From an uncultured Sutterella sp. (GTDB lineage Bacteria > Pseudomonadota > Gammaproteobacteria > Burkholderiales > Burkholderiaceae_F), in the NCBI GenBank assembly GCA_905206345.1, contig CAJLGW010000046.1, forward strand, positions 1-15,926: a stretch of DNA of 15,926 nt. Reading direction: 5' to 3'. Positions 1 through 7,356 of this stretch are shown piece after piece. The translations under genes were made by a program, and so were the position numbers. The notes under the pieces are model-generated. The model did no database searches. It worked only from the letters and a program-made list of their open reading frames with translations, and was not told the DNA's origin. How positions within the stretch are numbered: the stretch's first letter is position 1; every line of letters starts with the position of its first letter.

Positions 1-47
1 CGTTAATTATTGCAAATTAATAGAATCAAAGGTCTATGACCATCACC

Positions 48-137
48 TTATTTCACTACTGAGCAGACAAGAGAAACTAAAACTGTAGAGACAGCAAGGT
101 TTAACTGCTTCTTTTTAAATCTCGATAAATTAGACAT
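48..137 (-). CDS. possible small ORF, signal-peptide-like, 29 aa
   Basis: An ATG on the minus strand is preceded by a good ribosome-binding site (AAAAGGAC, 145-152, about 7 nt spacing). It opens a 29-codon frame ending in TAA. The peptide has a basic start (MSNLSRFKKKQ) and then a hydrophobic stretch (LNLAVSTVLVSLVCSVV), the pattern of a signal peptide or a single membrane segment. It lies about 110 nt downstream of the ATPase gene on the same strand. The other two frames also close within a few codons of the stop, so no longer secreted protein can be read on without several changes. It may be a real small membrane protein, the stump of a secreted-protein gene cut off by rearrangement, or chance. 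The RBS plus peptide character is the only support. Confidence 0.35.
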   Translation of the reverse strand: MSNLSRFKKKQLNLAVSTVLVSLVCSVVK

Positions 138-246
138 AACAATCGTCCTTTTAAAGCTAATAAGAACAAGACGTTATTACAATTGTATCTATATTACATT
201 ACGGTTGATTCATTTGAAAAATTATTTCATTGATATTTGTTGTTGC

Positions 247-1521
247 TTAGATTGGAACGCAGAATAATCTTGGTTGAGTGTCCCATAATGTCGCTAACGG
301 AATAGCATAGCAACGGTTTCCGAACGACCTAACTTCGTTTCCTGCATAGAGGACGATACCTGTGCACGAATCATCCCCAAGCATTTCTTGGAACCAACGA
401 ATATGGCGGAAATCTGTGTTGCTAACACTTTCTCCAGACTTAATGTCGATGGCCAACATTTTGTTATCTTCATTGGTAATCAAAAAATCAATTTCATGAT
501 TTTTTGTTCTAAGATGGTGCAATTTCCATCGCGGATGAAGTTCAACTTCGGGAATTAGTTGGTTGTAGGCCCAAGTTTCCACGAGTTTTCCCCCTTCATT
601 AGCAGAAAGTTCAAGGTCGTTGACTAATTTTTCTGCATCATAAATTCCCAACAAATATCCCATTAGCCCAGAGTCTGTCATAAAGAGTTTAGGAGTAAGA
701 CCAGGACGGTCATAATCTTTAAAGGCCCAAGCAGGTACCGTATCGACTAAGTACATGGCTTCAATGGCAGAAAAATAGGTGTTGACCGTTTGCCAAGCCG
801 CATTGAGTTGCTGTGTGATGTTGCGAATGACAAAAGGCTTACTTGAGTAGGAAGCAATGTAGGTGAACATCTCTCGAATTTTGTCGAGTTTTCTGACACC
901 CCATTGATCTCTCATATCTAGGATGATTTGTTGTTGTAAATAGGATTCAAACCATTGAGCCCGCCCTTCAACATCAAGGGTCTGGGCTTCATGAAAGCCT
1001 CCAGCTAATGCAAGTTTAACGATGAGAGGTTTATTGCACTCATCGTATTGACAGGAGTACGGGATTTGTCCTCTGAATAATGAGTCCAAAAAATGGTTTT
1101 TAATGCCTCTGAGCTCGCCTTCGGTGAAAGTGCGAACCCTTACAAAGCCCACGCGACCAGCAAGAGATTCCTTTGCATAGGGCAACTTACGGTAATCAGC
1201 TGATCCCGTAATAATATATTGCCCCTTGCTCGGATCATTATCGACGGCAATCTTGATTTCGCCAATTAAGCTTGGGACCTTCTGAATTTCATCAATAACA
1301 AGACAGGTGTCATGCGGTCGTCGAATAAAAAAAGTTGGATCTTGCTCTGCCGCAGCCCGTGTAGCATCGGAGTCCAGAGTCTGATAAATCGTAGGTGTAG
1401 AAATGTTTTGTTTGACGAGGGTTGTCTTTCCTGTTTGACGACAACCAATAACACATGCAACTCGATGAGTTTTTAAAACTGATTGTAGTAATTGTTCAGT
1501 CCAGCGATGAATCGAATTCAT
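247..1521 (-). CDS. AAA-family ATPase with C-terminal DUF4143 domain
   Basis: A 424-aa protein of the AAA_14/DUF4143 type. Walker A is GCRQTGKTT (26-34), Walker B LVIDEIQ (74-80), a sensor-like ITGSA (104-108) and an AGR motif (121-123) that could hold an arginine finger. Residues about 225-260 look like a winged helix. The C-terminal part carries HEIDF (342-346) and IDIKSG (358-363), the D...(D/E)xK pattern of PD-(D/E)XK-like folds. Family length is usually about 370-450 aa, so the protein appears complete. Start: ATG preceded by AAGGA with about 9 nt spacing. Members are common, horizontally mobile and poorly understood; defence, toxin-linked or selfish roles are speculation. The gene is more AT-rich than the operon to its right, and a tandem repeat array sits immediately upstream, suggesting acquisition as a unit. 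The family call is confident; the biological role is unknown. Confidence 0.9.
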   Translation of the reverse strand: MNSIHRWTEQLLQSVLKTHRVACVIGCRQTGKTTLVKQNISTPTIYQTLDSDATRAAAEQDPTFFIRRPHDTCLVIDEIQKVPSLIGEIKIAVDNDPSKGQYIITGSADYRKLPYAKESLAGRVGFVRVRTFTEGELRGIKNHFLDSLFRGQIPYSCQYDECNKPLIVKLALAGGFHEAQTLDVEGRAQWFESYLQQQIILDMRDQWGVRKLDKIREMFTYIASYSSKPFVIRNITQQLNAAWQTVNTYFSAIEAMYLVDTVPAWAFKDYDRPGLTPKLFMTDSGLMGYLLGIYDAEKLVNDLELSANEGGKLVETWAYNQLIPEVELHPRWKLHHLRTKNHEIDFLITNEDNKMLAIDIKSGESVSNTDFRHIRWFQEMLGDDSCTGIVLYAGNEVRSFGNRCYAIPLATLWDTQPRLFCVPI

Positions 1522-1552
1522 GGTACATCTTCCTTAATTGATCATTTACTTT

Positions 1553-1713
1553 GTCATTAAATCTAAGGTAGAAAATAGACAAACTCTAAATTAGAGTATA
1601 GACAAATTATAAAGTAGAGCATAGACAAATTGTAAAATAGAACCTGGACAAATTCTAAAATAGAGTCTGGACAAATTGTAAAGTAGATCTTGGACAGATT
1701 ATAAAGTAGAGGT
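1553..1713. repeat. six 23-nt tandem repeats plus one decayed copy
   Basis: Six contiguous direct repeats of exactly 23 nt start at 1576, 1599, 1622, 1645, 1668 and 1691. Their plus-strand consensus begins TRGACAAATTNTAAARTAG and ends AGYN. A seventh copy (1553-1575) aligns at roughly 13 of 23 positions. Position 11 and the last two positions vary most. Copies 1-3 start TAGAC and copies 4-6 start TGGAC. Copy 1 contains a perfect palindrome, CTCTAAATTAGAG (1584-1596). A 23-nt period is not a multiple of three, so coding repeats are unlikely; it is about two helical turns, so a protein could bind each copy on the same DNA face. Read toward the ATPase, each unit holds a TTTGTC element and often TATAAT- or TAGAAT-like bases, so the array probably includes or controls the ATPase promoter. 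It lacks CRISPR repeat-spacer structure. Confidence 0.93.
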
Positions 1714-1764
1714 AAATTCTTTAATTAAAACAAAGCGTTAGGACTTGCTTAAAAAGATTAAAAA
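1714..1764. other. AT-rich spacer, nothing recognised
   Basis: AT-rich sequence between the repeat array and the rsmA terminator. I see no ORF with a ribosome-binding site and no further repeat copy. GCTTAA at 1747-1752 could pair with TTAAGC at 1765-1770, competing with the outer stem of the terminator hairpin. The whole gene-free stretch 1522-1824 therefore holds the ATPase leader, the repeats, this spacer and the terminator. Confidence 0.5.
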
Positions 1765-1805
1765 TTAAGCGGGGCGGCCACTTTTTTGAGGTGGCCGATG
1801 CTTAA
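1765..1805 (-). terminator. intrinsic terminator of the lptD-surA-pdxA-rsmA operon
   Basis: A GC-rich hairpin: inner stem CGGCCAC (1775-1781) with GTGGCCG (1791-1797) around a 9-nt loop, and outer stem TTAAGC (1765-1770) with GCTTAA (1800-1805). Read on the minus strand it is followed by TTTTT and more T-rich sequence. It begins about 20 nt after the rsmA stop codon. Confidence 0.85.
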
Positions 1806-1824
1806 ATCTGACGAAGCTGTTTGA

Positions 1825-2622
1825 CTATTTTTCGACAGAACTCTTAGTGTTGGCTAATCGCACAAAGGCTTCAACATCTAAGCTCTCAGCACGTGCGGTC
1901 GGATCGACACCGGCAGCACGAATATCATCTTCTATTAAAAGTTTGGAAACCGCATTACGAAGCGTTTTACGGCGTTGGTTAAAGGCCGCGGCGACGATTG
2001 CCGAAAAGCGCTCCATATCAACGGGCAGCAAGTCTTCCACCTTCTTCGGAATCATGCGAACGATGGAGCTTGTGACTTTTGGCGCCGGCGTGAAGGCACC
2101 GGGCGGCACGTCAAACATCTTTTGCATGCGATAGCGGTATTGGAGCATGACGGACAAGCGACCATACACCTTACTACCGGGTTCTGCGACCATACGGTCA
2201 ACCACTTCCTTTTGAAGCATGAAATGTTGATCAATGACGCGATCTGCAACCGTGGTCAGGTGAAACAACAAGGGGCTTGAAATGTTGTAGGGGAGGTTAC
2301 CGATAATGCGCAAGCGCTTTTCAGGATAAACCTCTGAGGCCCAATCCAATTTCAAAGCATCGGCTTCAATCAATGAAAGCGTTTCAGGGAACGTTTCTTT
2401 GAGCCAAGCCGCCAAGTCTCGGTCGATTTCGACTGCCGTAACATGGCCGATGGCTTCCATCATTTTGCGAGTCAGGGCTGCTTGGCCCGGCCCGATTTCG
2501 ACAATCGTATCGCCTTGTTGAGGATCGATCGTGCGAGCAATGCGGGTGATCCAGTGTTCATCGTGCAAAAAGTTTTGACCGAAACGTTTACGGGCGCGAT
2601 GGCCAACTAATCCGTTATGCAT
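1825..2622 (-). CDS. rsmA: 16S rRNA dimethyladenosine transferase RsmA (KsgA)
   Basis: SAM-dependent enzyme that dimethylates two adjacent adenines near the 3' end of 16S rRNA late in small-subunit assembly. With the ATG chosen here the protein is 265 aa, normal for the family, and starts MHNGLVGHRARKRFGQNFL; the RKRFGQNFL block is the family's N-terminal signature. VEIGPGQ (about 41-48) is the SAM-binding glycine motif and NLPYN (109-113) is the catalytic motif IV. The frame is open upstream to a TTG at 2655, but that start would add 11 residues outside the conserved N-terminus and overlap pdxA by more. The chosen ATG overlaps the pdxA stop in the octamer ATGCATAA, the same overlap class as the other junctions of this operon, so translation is probably coupled. 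It is the last gene before the terminator. Confidence 0.96.
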   Translation of the reverse strand: MHNGLVGHRARKRFGQNFLHDEHWITRIARTIDPQQGDTIVEIGPGQAALTRKMMEAIGHVTAVEIDRDLAAWLKETFPETLSLIEADALKLDWASEVYPEKRLRIIGNLPYNISSPLLFHLTTVADRVIDQHFMLQKEVVDRMVAEPGSKVYGRLSVMLQYRYRMQKMFDVPPGAFTPAPKVTSSIVRMIPKKVEDLLPVDMERFSAIVAAAFNQRRKTLRNAVSKLLIEDDIRAAGVDPTARAESLDVEAFVRLANTKSSVEK

Positions 2623-3592
2623 GGTGTTCTCTGTTCGTAGCAAGTGTTTGCGCAAGGCGCAACGCAGTTAAAAGACTTCCGATATTGGCGATGCCTTGAC
2701 CGGCAATATCAAGTGCCGTTCCGTGATCAACGGACGTTCTGACGTAGGGCAATCCCAACGTAATGTTGACACCTCGACCGAAACTCATGTGCTTGAGTAC
2801 GGGCAATCCTTGATCATGGTACATACACAATACGGCATCGTATTGTGAGAGTTTTGACGCCGCAAAAATGGTATCGGCCGGGTGCGGGCCCGTCACAATC
2901 CATCCCTTGGTTTTGGCTTTTTCAATTTCTGGCCCAATGATGTCCACTTCTTCCGTGCCCATGTGACCAGACTCGCCTGCATGAGGATTTAATCCCGTTA
3001 CTGCAATGCGAGGAGTGTCAATCGCAAAGGCCGTTTGCAAATCATGGTGAAGAATGTTGAGCGTTTCTTCGACGTTTTCGTGCGTAATGCACTGAGCGAG
3101 TTTTGCAATCGGAACGTGAGTCGTGACCAAAGCTACTCGCAAAGCGTCTTGTGCGTCAGAGGAAACCAACATCATGACGACTTTTTTAACATGAGCAAGA
3201 TCGGCGAAAAATTCCGTGTGACCGGTAAAGGGGATGCCTGCGTCGTTAATGACGCTTTTTTGCACCGGTGCCGTACAAATGGCACTAAAGGTGCCGTCCA
3301 TCGCTCCTTGGGCTGCGACTCGGAGTGTTTCGAGTACATAGGCAGCGTTTTGGACGTTAAGTTTGCCTGCGATCACCGGTGCGTGAAGCGGCACATGGTG
3401 AAAACTCACATGAGCGGGCCAGGCAGGCAGAGCGAGCTTTTGACGCACGCTTTCAAGAAAATCTTGGTCGCCAATCATGCAAACAGGACGGTTTGTTTCA
3501 TAAACCGCCCTGACGCTGATTTCGGGACCGATACCAGCAGGCTCACCCGTGGTGAGCGCAACCGGTGCAGTTTGAGTATGAAGATTATTCAC
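2615..3592 (-). CDS. pdxA: 4-hydroxythreonine-4-phosphate dehydrogenase PdxA
   Basis: NAD-dependent, metal-requiring dehydrogenase of the DXP-dependent pyridoxal phosphate pathway. The near-N-terminal TTGEPAGIGPE is a family hallmark. The three metal-ligand histidines are visible in TTHVP (H159), NPHAGE (H204) and YHDQG (H259), numbered from the GTG start. I prefer GTG at 3592 (325 aa), because it overlaps the surA stop as GTGAATAA, matching the octamers at the lptD/surA and pdxA/rsmA junctions. A TTG at 3607 would add five residues that look like read-through of surA sequence. Length and motifs are normal. Its position between surA and rsmA matches the surA-pdxA-rsmA order known from many Proteobacteria. 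Confidence 0.95.
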   Translation of the reverse strand: MNNLHTQTAPVALTTGEPAGIGPEISVRAVYETNRPVCMIGDQDFLESVRQKLALPAWPAHVSFHHVPLHAPVIAGKLNVQNAAYVLETLRVAAQGAMDGTFSAICTAPVQKSVINDAGIPFTGHTEFFADLAHVKKVVMMLVSSDAQDALRVALVTTHVPIAKLAQCITHENVEETLNILHHDLQTAFAIDTPRIAVTGLNPHAGESGHMGTEEVDIIGPEIEKAKTKGWIVTGPHPADTIFAASKLSQYDAVLCMYHDQGLPVLKHMSFGRGVNITLGLPYVRTSVDHGTALDIAGQGIANIGSLLTALRLAQTLATNREHHA

Positions 3593-4913
3593 GACGAATT
3601 TCAACAAAGGCGCGATCGCGCAATTCGCGTTGCCAGTTAGCCGTGGCTTCGGCGAGTTTGCGTTGACGCAACATTTGGCGAGCCATGTAACGCATACGAT
3701 CAGCGTTCATCGCTTCTTGACGACGTTCAACCACTTCAATCAAGTGCCAACCGTATTGAGACTTCACGGGTTCGCTCACTTGACCGACAGGCAATTTTTG
3801 CATGGCTTCTTCAAAAGCCGGCACCGTATCGCCCGGTTGCAACCAACCCAAGTCGCCGCCACGCGTGGCAGAGCCGTCAACGGAGTGCAAACGAGCCAAG
3901 GTGGCAAAGTCTTCTTTACCTTCGACCAAACGCTTACGGATGTTATGCAAGCGAGACAAAATCGTGGCTTCATCGGTCATCGGGGTCACGGCCATCAAAA
4001 TGTGACGGACGTGCGTTTGGGTGACAGGGCCACCGGAAAGCTTATTTTGCACGCCATCGCGCTTATCTAAAACCTTCACGATGGTGTAACCGTCAGAGCT
4101 CACACTCATGGCAACGCGACTTTTATCTTTCAATGCTTCACGAACGGCTTCAGCAGAGGTCGACGGCAATTGAGAAAGCGTACGCCAGCCGATCTTGCCG
4201 CCTTCTAAGGCGTCAGAAGAGCGAGAGTAGGTAGCGGCCAATTGACCAAAGTCCTTGCCGTCTTTGGCGTCATCGACAATGTCTTCGGCCAAGTTGCGGG
4301 CGTCAGACAATTCGCCTGACGTCATGCTTTCCGTAATCGGAATGACGATTTGAGCAACGTTGTACTCAATGCGGTCATTCACATTAAAGCCCGCTTGATC
4401 GGCCAAGAAGGCGTCAATTTCGCTTTCCGGAATATTGATCTTTTCATCCACTTCTCGTTCACGCAAACGTTGCGTGATGATTTGGTTGCGGATTTCTTCT
4501 CTAAATTGGGAGAATTCCACGCCGTCCAACTTCAAGCGACGACGAAGTTCGGCAACGCTGATCTTGTTTTGGCGAGCAATTTGTTCAATGGTGACGTTAA
4601 CCAAAGCATCGTCCACACGAATACCGGAGTCTTGTGCTTTTTGAGCAATCGCACGTTCAAGAATCAATTGTTCGAGCACTTGGGATTGCAATTGCGGCAT
4701 CGGCGGCAACTTGATGTTTTGTCGACGAAGGTTTAAAGCCGTCGTGTGCGTGCGCTCTTCAAGCTCGTTGGAAGTAATCACATCGTTATTGACGACGGCT
4801 ACCACACGGTTGATGAGTTGGGGCACATTATTGGCCGGTGCCTTATTCGTTTGTGCAGAACAAACGCTTGCGGTTAAGGCGGCAAGCAACGCCATGAGTT
4901 TCGTCTTATTCAT
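3585..4913 (-). CDS. surA: periplasmic chaperone / peptidyl-prolyl isomerase SurA
   Basis: Periplasmic chaperone that escorts unfolded outer-membrane proteins, including LptD itself, to the BAM machinery. The chosen start gives 442 aa with a Sec signal peptide (MNKTKLMALLAALTASVCSA, cleavage likely after residue 20). The N-terminal SurA chaperone domain follows (about 30-150). Two parvulin-type repeats follow: about 183-286 with GGKIGW, and about 299-399 with VRHILM, GGDLGW and YGWHLIEV. A second ATG nine bases upstream (4922) would add MTT. I prefer 4913, because ATGAATAA then overlaps the lptD stop exactly as at the next two junctions, and the signal peptide is cleaner. The chaperone and its best-known client are thus in adjacent, coupled genes. 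Confidence 0.96.
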   Translation of the reverse strand: MNKTKLMALLAALTASVCSAQTNKAPANNVPQLINRVVAVVNNDVITSNELEERTHTTALNLRRQNIKLPPMPQLQSQVLEQLILERAIAQKAQDSGIRVDDALVNVTIEQIARQNKISVAELRRRLKLDGVEFSQFREEIRNQIITQRLREREVDEKINIPESEIDAFLADQAGFNVNDRIEYNVAQIVIPITESMTSGELSDARNLAEDIVDDAKDGKDFGQLAATYSRSSDALEGGKIGWRTLSQLPSTSAEAVREALKDKSRVAMSVSSDGYTIVKVLDKRDGVQNKLSGGPVTQTHVRHILMAVTPMTDEATILSRLHNIRKRLVEGKEDFATLARLHSVDGSATRGGDLGWLQPGDTVPAFEEAMQKLPVGQVSEPVKSQYGWHLIEVVERRQEAMNADRMRYMARQMLRQRKLAEATANWQRELRDRAFVEIRRE

Positions 4914-7209
4914 AGTAGTCATACAAACCGGTTTGGCCCGGCATAGCAGTGGCTGCTTGATAGCCCGGGATATTGCGGCGGAGTTCTTCCAAGGGGTCAG
5001 AGCCCACGGAACCTAATCCCGTCAATTCTAACTGTACATAAAAGCTCGTGTCATACTTGTTCGAGTCGGTGATGTAACGTTGTGCAACTAAACGCAAGGC
5101 CCAGCAGTCAGCAACGTATTCGATACCGCCTAAGATTTCCACCGGCTTTTTATCAAAAAGCGAGTAGTTGTAGCGACCCAACGCATAGAAATTATTCGTT
5201 AACGGCCACTGTACGGCAAAGTCGACTTGTTTGATACGATCATCAGGATCAATGCTGGGGTCAATGTTGTAACGATAGTATAGGCCCATGACAGCCGAGG
5301 GTTTCGGGTGCCAACGGATACCGGCATTGATGCGGGTAATGTCGCTCTCACTCGTGGAGTATTGAGCAGACGTATTGAGCACGATGTCGCGCGTCACATT
5401 AGCCGAGATACTGCCCAAGAAGTCGCTTCGCGTTTCTTCCGTTGAACCCGTACCACCCGTGCCGTGTAAACCCACGCGTTGATCATCAAAGTAGTAGCGT
5501 TGACCGACGGAGGCGCGTAACCATTCGTAACCCGTCTTTCGGTCCAAGTAACGAGACGTCAAGATCAAAGACACTTGGTTAGCTTCAGAAACTCGGTCAT
5601 GACCCGTAAAGACGTTTTCACTGAAAAAGCTCGAGAAACTCAAGTCAGCGTAAGAGCTATCGAACGTCGGCATCTTGGACTGATCACGATAGGGCGTGTA
5701 GGCATAGAACACACGCGGTTCTAACGTTTGCGTTGCGTCGCACCCAAACCATGACGTGTCACGATCGAAGATGAGGCCCGTGTCTAAACTCACGGTCGGC
5801 ACGACAAAGCGAGAGCTTTCGTCGTAACGTGAGGGGTTGTTGAGTTTATTCAAATCCGCCAGGCTGTATTGAACCCCGGTCAACATAGCTTTAGGCGTCA
5901 CAAACCAACCAGCGCCGCGCATCGGATAAGCCACACTGTGTTGCATGTAGAGGCGGTTACCTTGAGCCTTACGATTGGCATCCGGGTGCGTAAATCGAGC
6001 AGCTTCCATGACGCTGGAAATTTCAAAGCCATGGTAGTCGGCTAAATAAGCCTTCCAATCGATTTGCGGAACAATTTCGTAGGGCTTGTCGTAGTAAGTG
6101 TTGTCTTCACGAGATAACACTTGGTTTTTTTGCACCGACAAAGAAGAGTGCCAGAAGTCTTTACCGTAGGATAAGAAGAAGTCTTGCGGCAAGACGGACT
6201 CACTGGTGTCGTAGATGTCACCCGAGAAGTCGGCAATGTAGCGACCGTCGCTTACGCGGTTGTAGTTCGTGCGGAATTGAATGCCGTTCCACTTGGCCCA
6301 AGCGTTCACGGTGCTGCCATAACGACGGGTATTGATTTCTTTATCGTCAGGCATGTAGTCGTAAGTGACTTCACCGCCGAAATTTTCATTTAAGAAGCGG
6401 AATTCGTTACCGAGCAAAATGCCGCGCTTGGTCATCACGCGAGGCGTGAAGGTGTAGTCATAGTTCGGAGCAATGTTCCAGTAAATGGGCAACGCAATAT
6501 CAACACCACGCGTTGAACTCATCCCCAAGGTCGGCGTCAAAATACCGCTTTGACGTTCCGTTCCCATCGGGAACATGGCCCACGGGGCCACCATCACGGG
6601 CATACCGGCTAAATGGAAACTCACATTGCGAGCTGTTGCCATTTGGCTTGACTCGTCCATTTCCAAGGAGTCTGCTTCAACCCACCAGGCTTTGCTGCCG
6701 GGCTTACAGGTCGTAAGCGTTGCGTTTTTAAATTGCGTGTTGACGCCATTCATGAAGCGAGCAGAACTCGTTTTGCCACGAATGCCACGGGCGGCATACT
6801 GGTAATTCACGTCTTGCATTTCGCCGGCATCAGACTCGATCTGATAGGTGAGCTTCGGACCGTCAAATCGGGCCCCTTCACGAATCACAACCGCATTGCC
6901 TTCAACATCAACAACGTCGGTGGATTGGTCGTATTTGATTTGGTCGCCTCGAATGACGGTGCCCGCGCGACGCACTTCGGCATTACCGCGCAGAATAATT
7001 TCGTCATCGGTGGTCTCCATGCTATCGGCGGTGACAAAACTAGCCGATTCTTCATTAATCATTTGAGAGGAATCATCAAGCGCAGTGGCCGATCGAAGAG
7101 AGACTGCGTTTTGAGCATATGCCAAGCCCGTTGTCGCCATAGCACAGGCAACAACAATTAATTTCAAGGGCGGTAAAAGCGTATTGGAGTGCGGTTTAGA
7201 AGCCGGCAT
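4906..7209 (-). CDS. lptD: LPS-assembly outer-membrane protein LptD
   Basis: Outer-membrane component of the Lpt bridge that, with LptE, inserts lipopolysaccharide into the outer leaflet. 767 aa. The signal peptide runs to about residue 32 (cleavage AYA|Q). An OstA-like beta-jellyroll follows (about 55-165: VTADSMETTDDEIILRGNAEV, then repeated beta segments), then a long C-terminal barrel with conserved PMG (214-216) and LEPRVF (497-501). The mature protein has only three cysteines: C168, C490 and C702. C168 and C702 fit the positions of E. coli C173 and C725; the N-terminal cysteine (E. coli C31) and the second of the C-terminal pair are missing. The ATG at 7209 is used; its ribosome-binding site is weak. 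A TATAAT at 7247-7252 on this strand is a likely -10 element. First gene of the operon. Confidence 0.96.
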   Translation of the reverse strand: MPASKPHSNTLLPPLKLIVVACAMATTGLAYAQNAVSLRSATALDDSSQMINEESASFVTADSMETTDDEIILRGNAEVRRAGTVIRGDQIKYDQSTDVVDVEGNAVVIREGARFDGPKLTYQIESDAGEMQDVNYQYAARGIRGKTSSARFMNGVNTQFKNATLTTCKPGSKAWWVEADSLEMDESSQMATARNVSFHLAGMPVMVAPWAMFPMGTERQSGILTPTLGMSSTRGVDIALPIYWNIAPNYDYTFTPRVMTKRGILLGNEFRFLNENFGGEVTYDYMPDDKEINTRRYGSTVNAWAKWNGIQFRTNYNRVSDGRYIADFSGDIYDTSESVLPQDFFLSYGKDFWHSSLSVQKNQVLSREDNTYYDKPYEIVPQIDWKAYLADYHGFEISSVMEAARFTHPDANRKAQGNRLYMQHSVAYPMRGAGWFVTPKAMLTGVQYSLADLNKLNNPSRYDESSRFVVPTVSLDTGLIFDRDTSWFGCDATQTLEPRVFYAYTPYRDQSKMPTFDSSYADLSFSSFFSENVFTGHDRVSEANQVSLILTSRYLDRKTGYEWLRASVGQRYYFDDQRVGLHGTGGTGSTEETRSDFLGSISANVTRDIVLNTSAQYSTSESDITRINAGIRWHPKPSAVMGLYYRYNIDPSIDPDDRIKQVDFAVQWPLTNNFYALGRYNYSLFDKKPVEILGGIEYVADCWALRLVAQRYITDSNKYDTSFYVQLELTGLGSVGSDPLEELRRNIPGYQAATAMPGQTGLYDYYE

Positions 7210-7246
7210 GAATCTAAAATTTGTTCGTTATAAGAATGATCCGTTC

Positions 7247-7275
7247 ATTATAGCGTAGAGGGCTTGGCATATAAT
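7247..7275. promoter_or_regulatory. interleaved divergent promoters for lptD and amgK
   Basis: Two perfect TATAAT hexamers lie on opposite strands: 7270-7275 on plus and 7247-7252 on minus. They are separated by exactly 17 nt, so each hexamer sits where the other promoter's -35 would be (as ATTATA, 3 of 6 matches to TTGACA). Transcription would diverge, rightward to amgK and leftward to lptD. The hexamers are seen directly; promoter activity and mutual exclusion are inference. Confidence 0.55.
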
Positions 7276-7356
7276 TAGGCAATCTTTGTTTTTTCTCGTG
7301 TTTTCGATCTTTTTTATTACGAAAACCGATTGATTTTTGTTCTCGTGGAGATGTTA

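Noticed and set aside
2..88. Open plus-strand frame entering from the left edge
   Set aside because: Only 28 codons before a stop with no recognisable sequence; cannot be told from chance.
1553..1713. CRISPR array
   Set aside because: Units are contiguous with no unique spacers, and no cas genes are present.
3035..3640. 201-aa plus-strand ORF across pdxA
   Set aside because: Antisense to pdxA, whose protein is fully conserved; the translated product resembles no family I know.
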